This document shows, in pieces, positions 31,519-42,889 of a stretch of DNA of 64,000 bases. The translations under genes and the position numbers were made by a program. Position 1 is the first letter of the stretch, and each line of letters begins with the position of its first letter. Source of the stretch: Plasmodium malariae (taxonomy: Eukaryota; Apicomplexa; Aconoidasida; Haemosporida; Plasmodiidae); the NCBI RefSeq assembly GCF_900090045.1, contig NC_041777.1, positions 551,501-615,500 on the forward strand, read 5' to 3'. Below the pieces are notes generated by a model that saw nothing but the letters and a program-made list of their open reading frames with translations, ran no database searches and was not told the DNA's origin.

Positions 31519-33065
31519 CTCACCGATACAGGGGGAAAAGCAACAACAAGAGAGACAAATAAGGGGAAAATAATAAATTAAATGAACTTTTTAAAATAAA
31601 CAGAAACAAGAGATCGACTTCTTAACATAAAGAACATTAAATAGACTTCTTTTGTGTATGCCCCTCAGATTTTAACTCCTATCGGTGGATATACTTATCT
31701 TGGTACATACAAATGTGACAGCTTAAAAAGGGAAAAACGAAAAAACGAAAAAACGAAAAAACGAAAAAACGAAAAAATGAAAAAATGAAAAAATGAAAAA
31801 ATGAAAAAATGAAAAAATGAAAAAATGAAAAAATACAAATTGTTAGTGTGTTAAAATGTTAAGGGACTCTGGAAAATGCATATACACAGGACGATCAACG
31901 GTCAAATAAAAAAAAAAAAAAAAAAAAAAAAAAATGAAGCAAAATAAAATGAAATAAAAAAAAAAAAAAAAATCATTGTTAAAATTAAAACTTGCTCGTT
32001 TTTTTCCCCTTATTTTCGCAAAAAAAATGAAAACTTTTGTATCTACAACTACTCATATGTAGGCATACTCTTCATTACTCATTTTTGATCATTGTACATA
32101 CTTACAAAATCCCCCTTTTGCACAAAGTGTGTAGCTACAAGTGCAGTATGCACAACTTGCTGGCAAATCTTTACAAAAAAAAAAAAAGCCTTTTGCAGTG
32201 AATTAAAGAAATAAATATATTCCTATTGAAAAATGTTAAGAGATAATTGTACTCTTTTTAAACGTACGAAGCGCAGAAATGTGCTTCTGTAGATATGCAC
32301 ATATACATATATATATGTATGTACATATGTAAATACGCATGTACTTATTAGTGGTATCACGAACAAGTTGCTCCTGAATTTTTCTTTTTTTTTTTTTAGA
32401 CCTATCATTATATATTGTAGGTGAAAAATAGCTTATTAAAAAGCTCCTCCTCTTTTCTTCCCCGTTCATAAGGTTTTATTCCCCTCTTTTTTATGTACAA
32501 ATTCATGGACATCTCACATAACACAAATGCTGCAAATGATCAACAAGAACTTTTCCTGTGTTCAGGATTAAAAGGAAAATAAAACTGCGTCAAATAAGCA
32601 GCTCCAAATTGTTCCGCTTATAATTGTACCATTTATAATTGTACCGCTTATAATTGTACCGCTTATAATTGTACCGCTTATAATTGTACCGCTTAAAATT
32701 GTTCCGCTTATAATTGTTCCGCTTATAATTGTTCCGCTTATAATTGTACCGCTTCAATGCCGCTTCAGAATGATTAATTTTTTTTCTTATTTTTTCAAGG
32801 GACGAAACTGTTAAATGTTTTTTACGGACATGTAAGATATATCTTAGGAAATGCAAAAAAAAGAAGCAAACATATGAATATGCACAGGGGGGGGAGGCGA
32901 TATTCAGGAGATCGACCCTTAAAACGTCTAATAGTACACACATGCACATGTAAATTAAAAAGTATTTTATACCATTTTAAAAGACAGAATAGTTCATTTT
33001 TTAAAATAAAAAAAAGGAAGGGATGGCATGACGATCACTTGCGTGTGTTACGCGCGATCATCGGC
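31519..33065. other. Intergenic with two minisatellites
   Basis: An 8-bp repeat (cgaaaaaa, turning to tgaaaaaa) lies at 31735-31835, poly(A) at 31907-31934, and a 15-bp repeat at 32605-32755 (separate entry). A minus-strand frame from ATG 32949 to 32590 (119 residues) runs through the 15-bp repeat. It has a plausible 40-residue non-repetitive part (HVRKKHLTVSSLEKIRKK) and could be a small gene, but evidence is too thin to call. Confidence 0.55.
32605..32755. repeat. 15-bp minisatellite (ttataattgtaccgc)
   Basis: About ten units with variants gtacc, gttcc and aaaattg. The unit is a multiple of three and is open on the minus strand as YKRYN pentapeptides. Confidence 0.85.
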
Positions 33066-36000
33066 CTAACTGTAGTACAAATTAAAGAAGAGACACTTAA
33101 GTGCTCTCGTGTTTATTTTTATATATCTCTCATCATAACACAGTTTTAAAATATACGAATAATACTCCTTTAATTTGTTCTCACTCAAATTGCTCCTATA
33201 TTTGTGTTCGCTTTTGTAGGTATTCTTCTCGCTAGCTACATATGAAAGTATATGACTAATATTTTTTATATCGTAAAAATTTTTTATATCATGAAATATA
33301 TTGTTTGTAACGAAATTTTTATCCATTGTTTTGAAATCGCCTATGAAGTCTTCCGCTTCGCAGGTACTCTGACAGAGCATCTCATTCACATGTTCATCGT
33401 CATCTTTATCCGCATCCACATCCATATTCACATCCTTATCTTCATCCTTCTCCTTCTTCTTCTCCTTCTTCTTCTCCTCCTCCTTCTCCTCCTCCTTCTC
33501 CTCCTCCTTCTCCTCCTCCTTCTCCTCCTCCTTCTCCTCCTCCTTCTCCTTCTCCTTCTTCCCCTCCTTCCTCTCTACATTTTCATTTTCCGTTTGTCCC
33601 GATTCCACTCCCTCGTGTGCCACCTCTAACTGCATTTTTCCGCTGTATCCTTTTTTTTTTTTTTTTTTTTTTTTTCCACACTGCCCCTTTTGGTGAGGAA
33701 ACAAAGTTGCATGCACATGGTCATCTGCCACTTTCATTGCATCCAACTGTGTAAAGGATAAAAAGGTGTCATAGTTACTCAACCAGGGATCATAAAAATA
33801 AAATAATTTCTTCCTCTTTTTAATTTTATAATTAATATATAACGAAAATAGAGTTTCTAAATCTTCAAAAATATTGGTTATACTATTAACAATAGGTATA
33901 ATACGTTTAAAAAAGGTATGATAAAAGTATATATTTTTTTTTATATACAGTTCTAATATATTTTCGATATGTTCAATTTTTTCATTAATATGTATATCTG
34001 TTAAAACAGATATTAAATTGTTTGTAGGTTTTTCATTATTGTTCTGCTGAAAACAATATAGAAATAATTGCTCTAATTTTTTTATTTTCAATAAGCAAAT
34101 ATTTTTTTTATTGTTCTTTACAATATTGTCAATTATTCCTTTGATGTTTTTATTTAACAGGTTTCCTATATTCTTACAAAGGAGAGGTTGCTGCTCAATT
34201 TTTTCCCACTTGTTCGTATACCTTTTGTCGGTCTTGTTCAACTCATTCTTTGCTTGTCTTTTCAAAATACATTTATTTATTTCATAATCTTTTGTCCCTT
34301 TTCCCTTTTCTTTCAAATATGAATCATTGTTATAGTTTACACGTGTAGGTGTTTCTCCATCCTCACTTGTTAACCTCTTTCCATCAGATACCACTTCTTC
34401 TTTAGTATTGTTTTCCCTTCGAGGATAAGACTTCTTTAAATGAACTATTCCATCCTGTGCATGTGTACGTTCAACATGGAATGCCTTACTACCATTCTCA
34501 TCCTTTATATATTTAAAAATAATTTTGTTGATATTTTTCAAAAAGTAATTTAAAAGATACTCGGAAATGTTCGTTTTATTTTTAAAAGGTGGAACAGATA
34601 ATGGAAGGAAAAATAGTAAGAGATGAAAACAAGAATTATTTATTTTGAATATATATTTACTTACTAGTTTAAAACTTTTGCTTTTTCGAATTATTTTTAT
34701 TACTTTTTTTTTTCTCTTTTCATCTAGGGTACGTTTGGTCAACACTTCATAAATATGGTACAAGTAGGAATAAGTTTCTATCAATACGTGCATCATTTTT
34801 TCCTCTTGTATATAACTTATTACTCTCTTTAGTAGTTCATTGGGATTTACTTTTTTAACACAGCAAAGCAGTTTAAATGACATATCTACAAGCAAATTTA
34901 TAAAAACTAAGAAATAAAGAGAGTAGCTTATGTTTTTATAAAATTCATCTTGTGTTAGAACCTTTTCATATTTATTATAAAAATCGTTGATAAAATTATG
35001 AGTATTGCTAATATTATTAATTAGAACATTCTTTCTGTTTATACATTTATTTATATTTACTATGTATATATTGAAAAGGAAAAATTCTTTTATATTCATA
35101 TAAAATATATCATCTATAAGTATATGTGTATAGTCTGTATAATCATACATATCGATAAAACCTCTTTTCATAATATTCTTTACTCTTTTTAAATATATTT
35201 GAAAATTAAAAATATCTATATCTCTACAGTTTGAATCTGCGTTCTCTTCTATTACACGAAATGATTCTATATACTCTTTGTTCATAAGTATATTGTAAAT
35301 AGATTCATAGAATTTTAATTCTTGTTCGTTAGGTAGTATATTCGACTTGATGTGAAGTCGTCCCTCCTCTGTTTTCTTCTTTTGATTCAAAAAAAAGGAA
35401 TCAAAATTAACACTCCTATTTTTATAATCAACTTGGTTATTCATCTTTATCATTCCATCAACATGTGCTTTTCTATCTATTTTTTCCCATTTACTAGTAG
35501 TACTACCTTGCTTCTTATTTACCGTATGTATCTCTATATTTGGTTTCTTTCCCTTATCTAAGGAATTCTCGGCTTCCCCCGTAATACTTCTTCTATTAAG
35601 TTTATTCAAATGGTCAAAATATAGGTGTATATCATCATACCGTTTGTCACTGAGGTGTATCTCATTGGAAGAGGCATTCTCTGTTTTTTTAAACTGATAA
35701 CTACTACTATTACTCATGCATCTATTCACATATAGTGTACCCCTTAACTCATCCCTTAACACTCTTTCCTCGTTACAGTTGTCCTTTTCTGCATCAATAC
35801 TTATACAACTGCTAAAATTTCCTGTTTCATTTTCAAAAAATATTTCATCGTTCATGTTATTTCCAATTATGTCTTTACTGATATTTTCTATCTCTTCTAT
35901 TATTTCTAAAAAAGCGTTACTCTCACAGTCTGTTCCAAGTTCCGTGTGATTTCTCTTCATATAATGATCTACATTATTTAGACACATATAAGTACCGTCC

Positions 36001-39000
36001 TTACATTCTATTCCTTTCTGTAAACTCTGTTTTACTATATCCTCATCATCGTTCTTTTCCTTTTCCATAACAATGCTATTTCTATTTGTCCTTGAGATAA
36101 AACGCATTTGCATCTCTTTTTTCTCTTCTACCACTCCGTCCATGCGTACTTCTTCCCCTTCTTGAAGAAAAGAAAAGATATCACTGTGGATGGGACTACA
36201 GTGCACTTCGTCCAGGTGGATTTCGACATCCGCTGGATTTGTTTGTTGCTCTATATGCCGATCTGTGTGTTGCTCTGTTTGCCACTCTGATTGCTTCCCC
36301 TCTTTAAATGCTCCATCGTGCACATTATGGGGGTACTGCTCTCTTTTTCCTACCCCCTCATCTAATGCACTGTGCTGGAATTGCATTTGTCCAAATGACT
36401 CAGTGATAGAGGTGAAAGCGTCCTTTTCTTCTTTAAGTCCTTCCAATGGAAAAAAGAAGTTATCATTCAAAGACGTTAACTCGGTAAATGGTGTTATCTT
36501 TCCATTTGCAGCTTTCTTTTTATCAGCATTCACATCGTACATACTTTTGTCCAAACCATTTGTGCTATCTATACTTTGGTTATGGTCAAAAATGAAGAAA
36601 TCGTTCATATGTTTCTTTAAACAGTCCATATTTATTACCATTTTATCATCAAAAAGGGTTTGTTCTGAAGAGAATAAACTCCCCTTTGTATCTGTTTCCT
36701 TAGAATTATTAGCCCCTATATTAATGTCGATATCTGAACTAACTCCTTTCTCTTCATATGAAAACAAATCATCATGAGTGCATACAGTATGACTATTCAT
36801 CTCCCCTTCATGTAAAAATACCTCTTCAAAATAGTCTTCTTTTACATCATTAACGTTTAAGTGGAAAAGGTTCATCTTTTCACTACCAATGCTTCCAAAA
36901 CTCACATCGTTATGTGCAATATTGACAGGGGTATAAGTCATCATGTTGGTACAGTTGTCCCAATGGTTGAAAGTACTACTAGGGGAACAAAGCTTGCTAT
37001 TGTATAATGCACATTCTGTACTATTTACCAAGTTGACATCGTCATAATTAGATTTATAAACATCATTCATGGTGTTATTATTATTATAACTACTACTATT
37101 ATTGTTATAACTACTACTATTATTGTTATAACTACTACTATTATTGTTATAACTACTACTATTATTATTATAACTACTACTATTATTGTTATAACTACTA
37201 CTATTATTGTTATAACTACTACTATTATTGTTATAACTACTACTATTATTATTATAACTACTACTATTATTATTATTTTTATTTTTTTTATTTTTTTTTT
37301 TTTCATCGATTTCGTTATTCCTAATTGGGCAGGCAGACACTCGGTTGGAAGGAACACTTACATTTTTTGAAAATTTTTCAAAAAATATACTTGATTTTTC
37401 CCATCCCGCTTCCAATCCTGCTTCACTTCTCATTTTCATACCCTTTTTTTTTATTTTCCTGTCCGTTATAGGATCCAAGAGAATCGAGTCCTTCGCTTCA
37501 TTTTCAAAAAAGAATGCATCTAACTTTTGGTCCTTCCAATGATCCTCTTCAGTACTGATTGGAAGAGAGTTATATTCTTTTTCATTATAGTATATTTCAC
37601 TTGAAATAGATATACCTTTTTTTTGCTTCCCCTCTTCATCCTTTTCTTTTATATTTACAGAAGGTATGTAGTCTTTTGTATTAATTCCCTTGTCATCTTT
37701 TAAGTTATCATGGTAGAAATGAACATCCACTCCTTTTCTTCTACCACTTGCCAAGTCGGACAGTAGTAAGTCCTCATTTAATTGTTCGAGAAAAACATAA
37801 CTAGAAAAAACGTTTTCATCATTTTCCTTTTCTTTCTCCTTTGATATTTCAACATTACTTTTAACTTGAAATTCATTGAACTCCTTTAAATTTTCCTCCT
37901 CATGTATATAATATTTGTCATTTACTCCTGCTTTGATTATTACATCTATTTTTTCATCCTCGCTTGTTTTTATTTCTGAACAGTCACTCAATACGTTATT
38001 AAAATGGTTTGCTTCGTTTAGTTTTATGATGTCTATTTTTTCCCATGAGTCTACAGGGAAAAACTCAATATCTTTACTATTTTCATTTTTCGCCTGATCA
38101 AAGTCATGCAAAATTGCAGATTTTTTTCTACCACTATTAGAATCGAGACTTAAAATATCAAAATATGGGTACATATCACTATCTTGTACCTTATGGGTCC
38201 CCTCAAAGCTGTTTTTCCGAAACGACTCTCCAAACTCTGACTCGTACTCGTTACTTAATGGTTCATCCGAAAAATGAAAAAAACTATGCTGAGGAAAAAT
38301 ATTGTGTGAACAATTTTCCTGCACACTGCTTTTTTTACATAATTTACCTTCTTTCTCTTTCTCTTTATCTTTCCCACGCGTACCACTACCAACAAATGGA
38401 TAGTCCAAGGCATCCCATATTCTTTCTTCATCCGTCTTGTAAGTTTCATTTACAGCACGGTTACCCTTTCTACTGCTGTTACTTCTGCGTTTAATACTCC
38501 TCCCAATGTTGTCCTTAATGCCTCTCCCAATGCTACAGTTTTTTCCACTGTTACTGTTAAATGCCTTATAGCCTTCCACATTTTCGAAATACAAAATTTG
38601 GCTGAACCTGTTCCCTCCATTTAGTATGCTCTCTTTCCTTTGATCATAAATACTTTTATCTTTTAGCACACCCTTTCCGTTATTAAAAAAAGGAGTATCA
38701 TTCGATGGATTCTTATCGCTATGATATAAATCGATGTTACTATTAAAAACTAGATCAATTTCTCTTTCTGTGTCACTTAATATTTCCCTGTTGCAATTAT
38801 TATATATATCGTTATTAATAAAAGAGCTTAAATTATTATAATTTATTTTGTTTAATATAGTTTCCTTACCATTGTTGTAATACAAGCTTTTACTATTTCT
38901 TCTTGCATGTCGTTTTAGTATATTATTTGCAAATATATCATTCTCTTCTTCCTCATCTTGGTAATTGGTATTTTTATCCGTATAAGAAAATATACTATAT

Positions 39001-39131
39001 AACGTTTTTATATTCTTAATATTAACTTTGCTTTTATTTGAGTAGCTCACATCCACATATTCGCTTCTCTTTTTTTTTTTTTTTTTCTTTCTGTCTTTAT
39101 TGTTTTTGCGATGGTCCGCGTGCGTTTTCAT
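33066..39131 (-). CDS. Large protein of unknown function (2021 residues)
   Basis: Single exon, ATG at 39131, TAG at 33066-33068. The first about 1300 residues are hydrophilic, acidic and mostly disordered. They carry (NNNSSSY)n repeats (nt 37075-37275) and scattered WEKI-type motifs (SWEKIDIIK near 362, SKWEKIDRK near 1215, NKWEKIEQQ near 1644). Residues about 1300-1850 are a compact, hydrophobic, helical domain (for example NELLKRVISYIQEEKM, HVLIETYSYLYHIYEVLTKR, FHLLLFFLPLSVPPF) interrupted near 1560-1650 by a polar linker. A (EKEEE)n acidic-basic tract (nt 33440-33560) precedes the C-terminus. The helical domain loosely recalls the Pat1 C-terminal solenoid of mRNA-decay factors, but I cannot confirm that; treat the function as unknown. 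Confidence 0.85.
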   Translation of the reverse strand: MKTHADHRKNNKDRKKKKKKKRSEYVDVSYSNKSKVNIKNIKTLYSIFSYTDKNTNYQDEEEENDIFANNILKRHARRNSKSLYYNNGKETILNKINYNNLSSFINNDIYNNCNREILSDTEREIDLVFNSNIDLYHSDKNPSNDTPFFNNGKGVLKDKSIYDQRKESILNGGNRFSQILYFENVEGYKAFNSNSGKNCSIGRGIKDNIGRSIKRRSNSSRKGNRAVNETYKTDEERIWDALDYPFVGSGTRGKDKEKEKEGKLCKKSSVQENCSHNIFPQHSFFHFSDEPLSNEYESEFGESFRKNSFEGTHKVQDSDMYPYFDILSLDSNSGRKKSAILHDFDQAKNENSKDIEFFPVDSWEKIDIIKLNEANHFNNVLSDCSEIKTSEDEKIDVIIKAGVNDKYYIHEEENLKEFNEFQVKSNVEISKEKEKENDENVFSSYVFLEQLNEDLLLSDLASGRRKGVDVHFYHDNLKDDKGINTKDYIPSVNIKEKDEEGKQKKGISISSEIYYNEKEYNSLPISTEEDHWKDQKLDAFFFENEAKDSILLDPITDRKIKKKGMKMRSEAGLEAGWEKSSIFFEKFSKNVSVPSNRVSACPIRNNEIDEKKKNKKNKNNNNSSSYNNNSSSYNNNSSSYNNNSSSYNNNSSSYNNNSSSYNNNSSSYNNNSSSYNNNSSSYNNNNTMNDVYKSNYDDVNLVNSTECALYNSKLCSPSSTFNHWDNCTNMMTYTPVNIAHNDVSFGSIGSEKMNLFHLNVNDVKEDYFEEVFLHEGEMNSHTVCTHDDLFSYEEKGVSSDIDINIGANNSKETDTKGSLFSSEQTLFDDKMVINMDCLKKHMNDFFIFDHNQSIDSTNGLDKSMYDVNADKKKAANGKITPFTELTSLNDNFFFPLEGLKEEKDAFTSITESFGQMQFQHSALDEGVGKREQYPHNVHDGAFKEGKQSEWQTEQHTDRHIEQQTNPADVEIHLDEVHCSPIHSDIFSFLQEGEEVRMDGVVEEKKEMQMRFISRTNRNSIVMEKEKNDDEDIVKQSLQKGIECKDGTYMCLNNVDHYMKRNHTELGTDCESNAFLEIIEEIENISKDIIGNNMNDEIFFENETGNFSSCISIDAEKDNCNEERVLRDELRGTLYVNRCMSNSSSYQFKKTENASSNEIHLSDKRYDDIHLYFDHLNKLNRRSITGEAENSLDKGKKPNIEIHTVNKKQGSTTSKWEKIDRKAHVDGMIKMNNQVDYKNRSVNFDSFFLNQKKKTEEGRLHIKSNILPNEQELKFYESIYNILMNKEYIESFRVIEENADSNCRDIDIFNFQIYLKRVKNIMKRGFIDMYDYTDYTHILIDDIFYMNIKEFFLFNIYIVNINKCINRKNVLINNISNTHNFINDFYNKYEKVLTQDEFYKNISYSLYFLVFINLLVDMSFKLLCCVKKVNPNELLKRVISYIQEEKMMHVLIETYSYLYHIYEVLTKRTLDEKRKKKVIKIIRKSKSFKLVSKYIFKINNSCFHLLLFFLPLSVPPFKNKTNISEYLLNYFLKNINKIIFKYIKDENGSKAFHVERTHAQDGIVHLKKSYPRRENNTKEEVVSDGKRLTSEDGETPTRVNYNNDSYLKEKGKGTKDYEINKCILKRQAKNELNKTDKRYTNKWEKIEQQPLLCKNIGNLLNKNIKGIIDNIVKNNKKNICLLKIKKLEQLFLYCFQQNNNEKPTNNLISVLTDIHINEKIEHIENILELYIKKNIYFYHTFFKRIIPIVNSITNIFEDLETLFSLYINYKIKKRKKLFYFYDPWLSNYDTFLSFTQLDAMKVADDHVHATLFPHQKGQCGKKKKKKKKGYSGKMQLEVAHEGVESGQTENENVERKEGKKEKEKEEEKEEEKEEEKEEEKEEEKEEEKKKEKKKEKDEDKDVNMDVDADKDDDEHVNEMLCQSTCEAEDFIGDFKTMDKNFVTNNIFHDIKNFYDIKNISHILSYVASEKNTYKSEHKYRSNLSENKLKEYYSYILKLCYDERYIKINTRALKCLFFNLYYS
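33440..33560 (-). repeat. 15-bp coding repeat (EKEEE)n, pure purine/pyrimidine tract
   Basis: About six to eight units of 15 bp encode EKEEE. The plus strand is almost purely C and T for over 100 bases. Confidence 0.85.
37075..37275 (-). repeat. 21-bp coding repeat (NNNSSSY)n
   Basis: Nearly ten tandem copies of ttataactactactattattg on the plus strand encode a Ser/Asn/Tyr heptapeptide within the 2021-residue protein. Confidence 0.9.
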
Positions 39132-39189
39132 TTTGCCTTGATTTTTCCCGCTTGTTACCTGGACACTTCCACTTCACTTCCTTCTATTT

Positions 39190-39510
39190 TTTCGTTTATT
39201 CTTTCGTTTATATTAGCTTTAATTTTTGCATTTATTTTTGCATTTATTTTTGCATTTATTTTTGCATTTATTTTTGCGTTTATTTTTGCGTTTATTTTTG
39301 CGTTTATTTTTGCGTTTATTTTTGCGTTTATTTTTGCGTTTATTTTTGCGTTTATTTTTGCATTTATTTTTTCATTTATTTTTGCGTTTATTTTTGCGTT
39401 TATTTTTGCGTTTATTTTTTCATTTATTTTTTCATTTATTTTTGCATTTATTTTTTCATTTATTTATGCATTTATTTATGCATTTATTTATGCATTTATT
39501 TTTCCCTTAT
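39190..39510. repeat. 12-bp minisatellite (gcgtttatttttt-type)
   Basis: About 26 units of tttatttttgca, tttatttttgcg and tttattttttca. It starts about 60 bp upstream of the ATG of the 2021-residue gene, so it probably sits in its 5' UTR or promoter. Sub-blocks of identical units (gca, then gcg, then tca/gca) show local homogenisation. Confidence 0.85.
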
Positions 39511-40053
39511 TTTTTTTGTTCTGTTTTAAGAACATATGCATAATACACATATCAGCGAACCTCCCAAAGAAGTATAGATAACACAATCCATGTTACATGA
39601 AACAAAAGAGAGCACAGAAGAAAAAAAAAAATATTTAGTTTTACTGATTATACTTTACTATATATGTGAGTAATTTTTTATTTTTTGATGTTTTTCATTT
39701 TATCGTTTATTTTTTTTTTTTTTTTTCATGTTCGTTTTCATGTTCGTTTTCATTTTCGTTTTCATTTTGATATTTTTTCTTTTTTATCGTACATATAAAC
39801 AACACTGTTAATAAAAATTGGGAAAACGTACTTCAAAGCATTTGACTGAAAAAACTGTTTGAAGAGCTCCGCTTTTTATATGCTTCTTGCATTTTATGAA
39901 GAACAATTACTACTATAAATAATTCAAAAGAATACGCATATATGTATATACATGTACAGATACAAACACGTACACATATATTTCATATGAGTATGTAACG
40001 TCCGTATGCATATACTGTCTTATATTATTTGCGAAATATGCTGTACCAACCAA

Positions 40054-40088
<35 letters not shown>

Positions 40089-40497
40089 GTACACAAAGCC
40101 CTGCTCCTTTTTCAAGTAGCCGAAAAGTTCATTCTGAAAAGGATATATTTGCAATTTTGCAATTTTGCAATTTTGTAATTTTACTTTTTTCATTTTTAAT
40201 TTTATTACATGTTTATTTTACGTTTACTTTATTTTTATTTTTAATTTATTATTATATATTTTTTTTTTTAAACAATCAACTACATTTTTCAATTTTAAAA
40301 ATTGCTATTTTACCAAGGCGTTTTGGGTATACGGATATATGTAACATACATGTGCAAGTACGTATACGTATGTTTACTCATCTATCTGTTTATATGTATA
40401 TACTTATGTATTGGTTTTCCTTAAATATTTCACCATTCTCAAAAGAAAAAATGAATTAAAAAAATGAATTAAAAAAATAAAATAAAATAAAAATAAA

Positions 40498-40708
40498 AAT
40501 ACATAAAAATATATAAAAATACATAAAAATATATAAAAATACATAAAAATACATAAAAATATATAAAAATACATAAAAATACATAAAAATATATAAAAAT
40601 ACATAAAAATATATAAAAATACATAAAAATATATAAAAATACATAAAAATATATAAAAATACATAAAAATATATAAAAATACATAAAAATATATAAAAAT
40701 ACATAAAA
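40498..40708. repeat. 10/20-bp minisatellite (acataaaaatatataaaaat)
   Basis: Regular alternation of acataaaaat and atataaaaat over about 210 bp, giving a higher-order 20-bp unit, with two places where acataaaaat occurs twice in a row. Confidence 0.88.
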
Positions 40709-40811
40709 AACGAAACAAAGGGAAACAACATGCAACCTTTCAGCGTGACGCGAAAATTACAATTGTCATGTGTAGTGGTATTTGTAAAAATTGTTTAATC
40801 GCATATACGTA

Positions 40812-40845
<34 letters not shown>

Positions 40846-41461
40846 TATATTTATATATTTATATTTATACATTTATTTATTTATGTGCCTACATATACAC
40901 ATTTGTGCAGTGGGTAAAACAACTGGGCAATTACGGAGTGATAATTTTTGCATTGTATACTATCATGAACTTCTTGTACTGCGTTTTTTATTTTTGTTAA
41001 AAAGAATAATATTTACGTTCAGTGAAATTTAAAAAGTAAAAGAAAAATTAAAAAAAAAAAAAAATAAAATAAGGTGTAGAAAGTGGAGTAAGAAGAAGAG
41101 GAGAATAACTCCACTTTACTGTATTCAAAATAAATGCTTAGAAAAAAGGAATGTTGTAACACTTGATGCACACAAGGCGGAACATAAGAAGACAAATAGA
41201 ACCATATGTACAGGTGAACACATACGTACTTACCTACACACACACGAGCACATACTTATATGCATAAACTCATGTACATCTAAAGCATGTAGCATAAGTC
41301 AGAAACGAGAATTATTTTTAAGGGACGAAAAATGCTTGGTAAAGACCACATGTAAAAACAATAAATAAGGAGGTGTTAGTACCTCTGGAAGTGTTTGCAC
41401 ATAAGTGAATACGAATGATTACAAAAAAATGCAAAAAAATTAAAAAAAAAAATAATAATAA

Positions 41462-41715
41462 TAATAATAATGAAATAAATAAAAAATAAATAAAAAATAA
41501 ATAAAAAATTAATAAAAAATTAATAAAAAATGAATAAAAAATTAATAAAAAATGAATAAAAAATTAATAAAAAATTAATAAAAAATGAATAAAAAATGAA
41601 TAAAAAATGAATAAAAAATAAATAAAAAATGAATAAAAAATAAATAAAAAATGAATAAAAAATGAATAAAAAATGAATAAAAAATGAATAAAAAATGAAT
41701 AAAAAATAAATAAAA
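41462..41715. repeat. 11-bp minisatellite (aataaaaaatg/a/t)
   Basis: About 23 units of 11 bp in which only one position (t, g or a) varies. It lies just downstream (minus-strand sense) of the Nup160-like stop codon. Confidence 0.85.
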
Positions 41716-41793
41716 AAAAAATAAAAAATAAAAAAAAAAATAATAAATTATAACACGTTTCGTTATGTCTTGTCTACTCCATCCGCTTCTTCT

Positions 41794-42858
41794 CTATGCC
41801 TGTGATTCCCCCTTCGCCACGGAAGAATAACTGTAGACTGCTAAAATCTCGTTGATTATATTTTTTTTAATGCTATCCGGGTATTTTTTAGCCAGAGATA
41901 GGGCCTTTGAAAAGTTATGATCTTCGTTAATACTTGTAAAATTAGTTACGCTGTATGAACGCCTTTTAATTTTTTTAAAATATGATATGTTATCATTAAT
42001 AAAATTATAATTAATATTTTTATTCTTCTTTACATATTTATAGGCACACATTATAGTTTTATATACATCATTTTTGCTTAAGTTTTTAAACAAGAGTCTT
42101 TTCATATTTTTAAATATACTGCTATATTCCTTTTTATTATGAATGTATATTAATGTATGAGAATAGAACAAAAAATCATCATCATTAATATAAGTCAGAA
42201 TATTATGAACATGATCATCTAAATTAATGTTAGCATTATCGCATTCCTCTTTTGAGTTATCGTCTTCAATGTCATCCTCATTATCGTCTGCACTGAACAT
42301 TTTACACCCCCGCTTATTACTATGCGTATTGGTACATTCCCCTGTCAAGTTAGTTTCCCCCTTTACAGCTGGAAGTAGCGGCTTTCTATCTAACACAATT
42401 TTTTTTTCTTTTTTTTTTTTCATATATACCTTTTCGATATGTTCATATATATATTTTAATTTACTTTTATATTTTAAATACAGGTAAATTATGTGTATTA
42501 TAAAGATATTAATGTCATAATTACTTATTTTTATTTTTATGTAAAATATTATATCATCAAGAAAACTTAAATTTTTATTTATTAGCAAACCAAAAATACA
42601 AGCTAAACAATAAGTAAAAATATAATCCAATTGATAAATGTTTATTACGTTGTCAGATAAATTGTAGATCTTATTAAATATTAACACGTTAATACAAAAT
42701 GATATATCGACTTTTTTACAATTAATTATGTTAACATCACAGTCTAAGTGTGTACTTAGTAACTTCTGCTGTAGTGTTATCAAATCTATGCCTCTGGAAA
42801 AGAAGAAGTAATGTACATAATATGGTAACAACTTGCCGAGTTGGTAATGAACGGCACC

Positions 42859-42889
<31 letters not shown>

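Larger units (their letters stand above)
39132..41793. other. Intergenic dominated by three AT-rich tandem repeats
   Basis: Upstream of the 2021-residue gene and downstream of the Nup160-like gene. It holds a 12-bp array at about 39190-39510 (tttatttttgcg/a), poly(T) at 39710-39726 and 40060-40087, a 10/20-bp array at 40498-40708 (acataaaaatatataaaaat), (TA)n with tttata repeats at 40810-40885, and an 11-bp array at about 41462-41715 (aataaaaaatg). Long ORFs over these arrays are repeat artefacts. No gene seen. Confidence 0.7.

Noticed and set aside
32590..32949. 119-codon minus-strand ORF containing (YKRYN)n
   Set aside because: Half is a 15-bp repeat; a short non-repetitive part is plausible but too weak to call a gene.
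39038..39581. Three overlapping plus-strand ORFs of 105-163 codons
   Set aside because: A 12-bp repeat keeps all three frames open; one end is antisense to the 2021-residue gene.
40404..40735. Minus-strand ORFs made of Phe/Tyr/Leu repeats
   Set aside because: Produced by the 10/20-bp AT repeat; no non-repetitive coding part.
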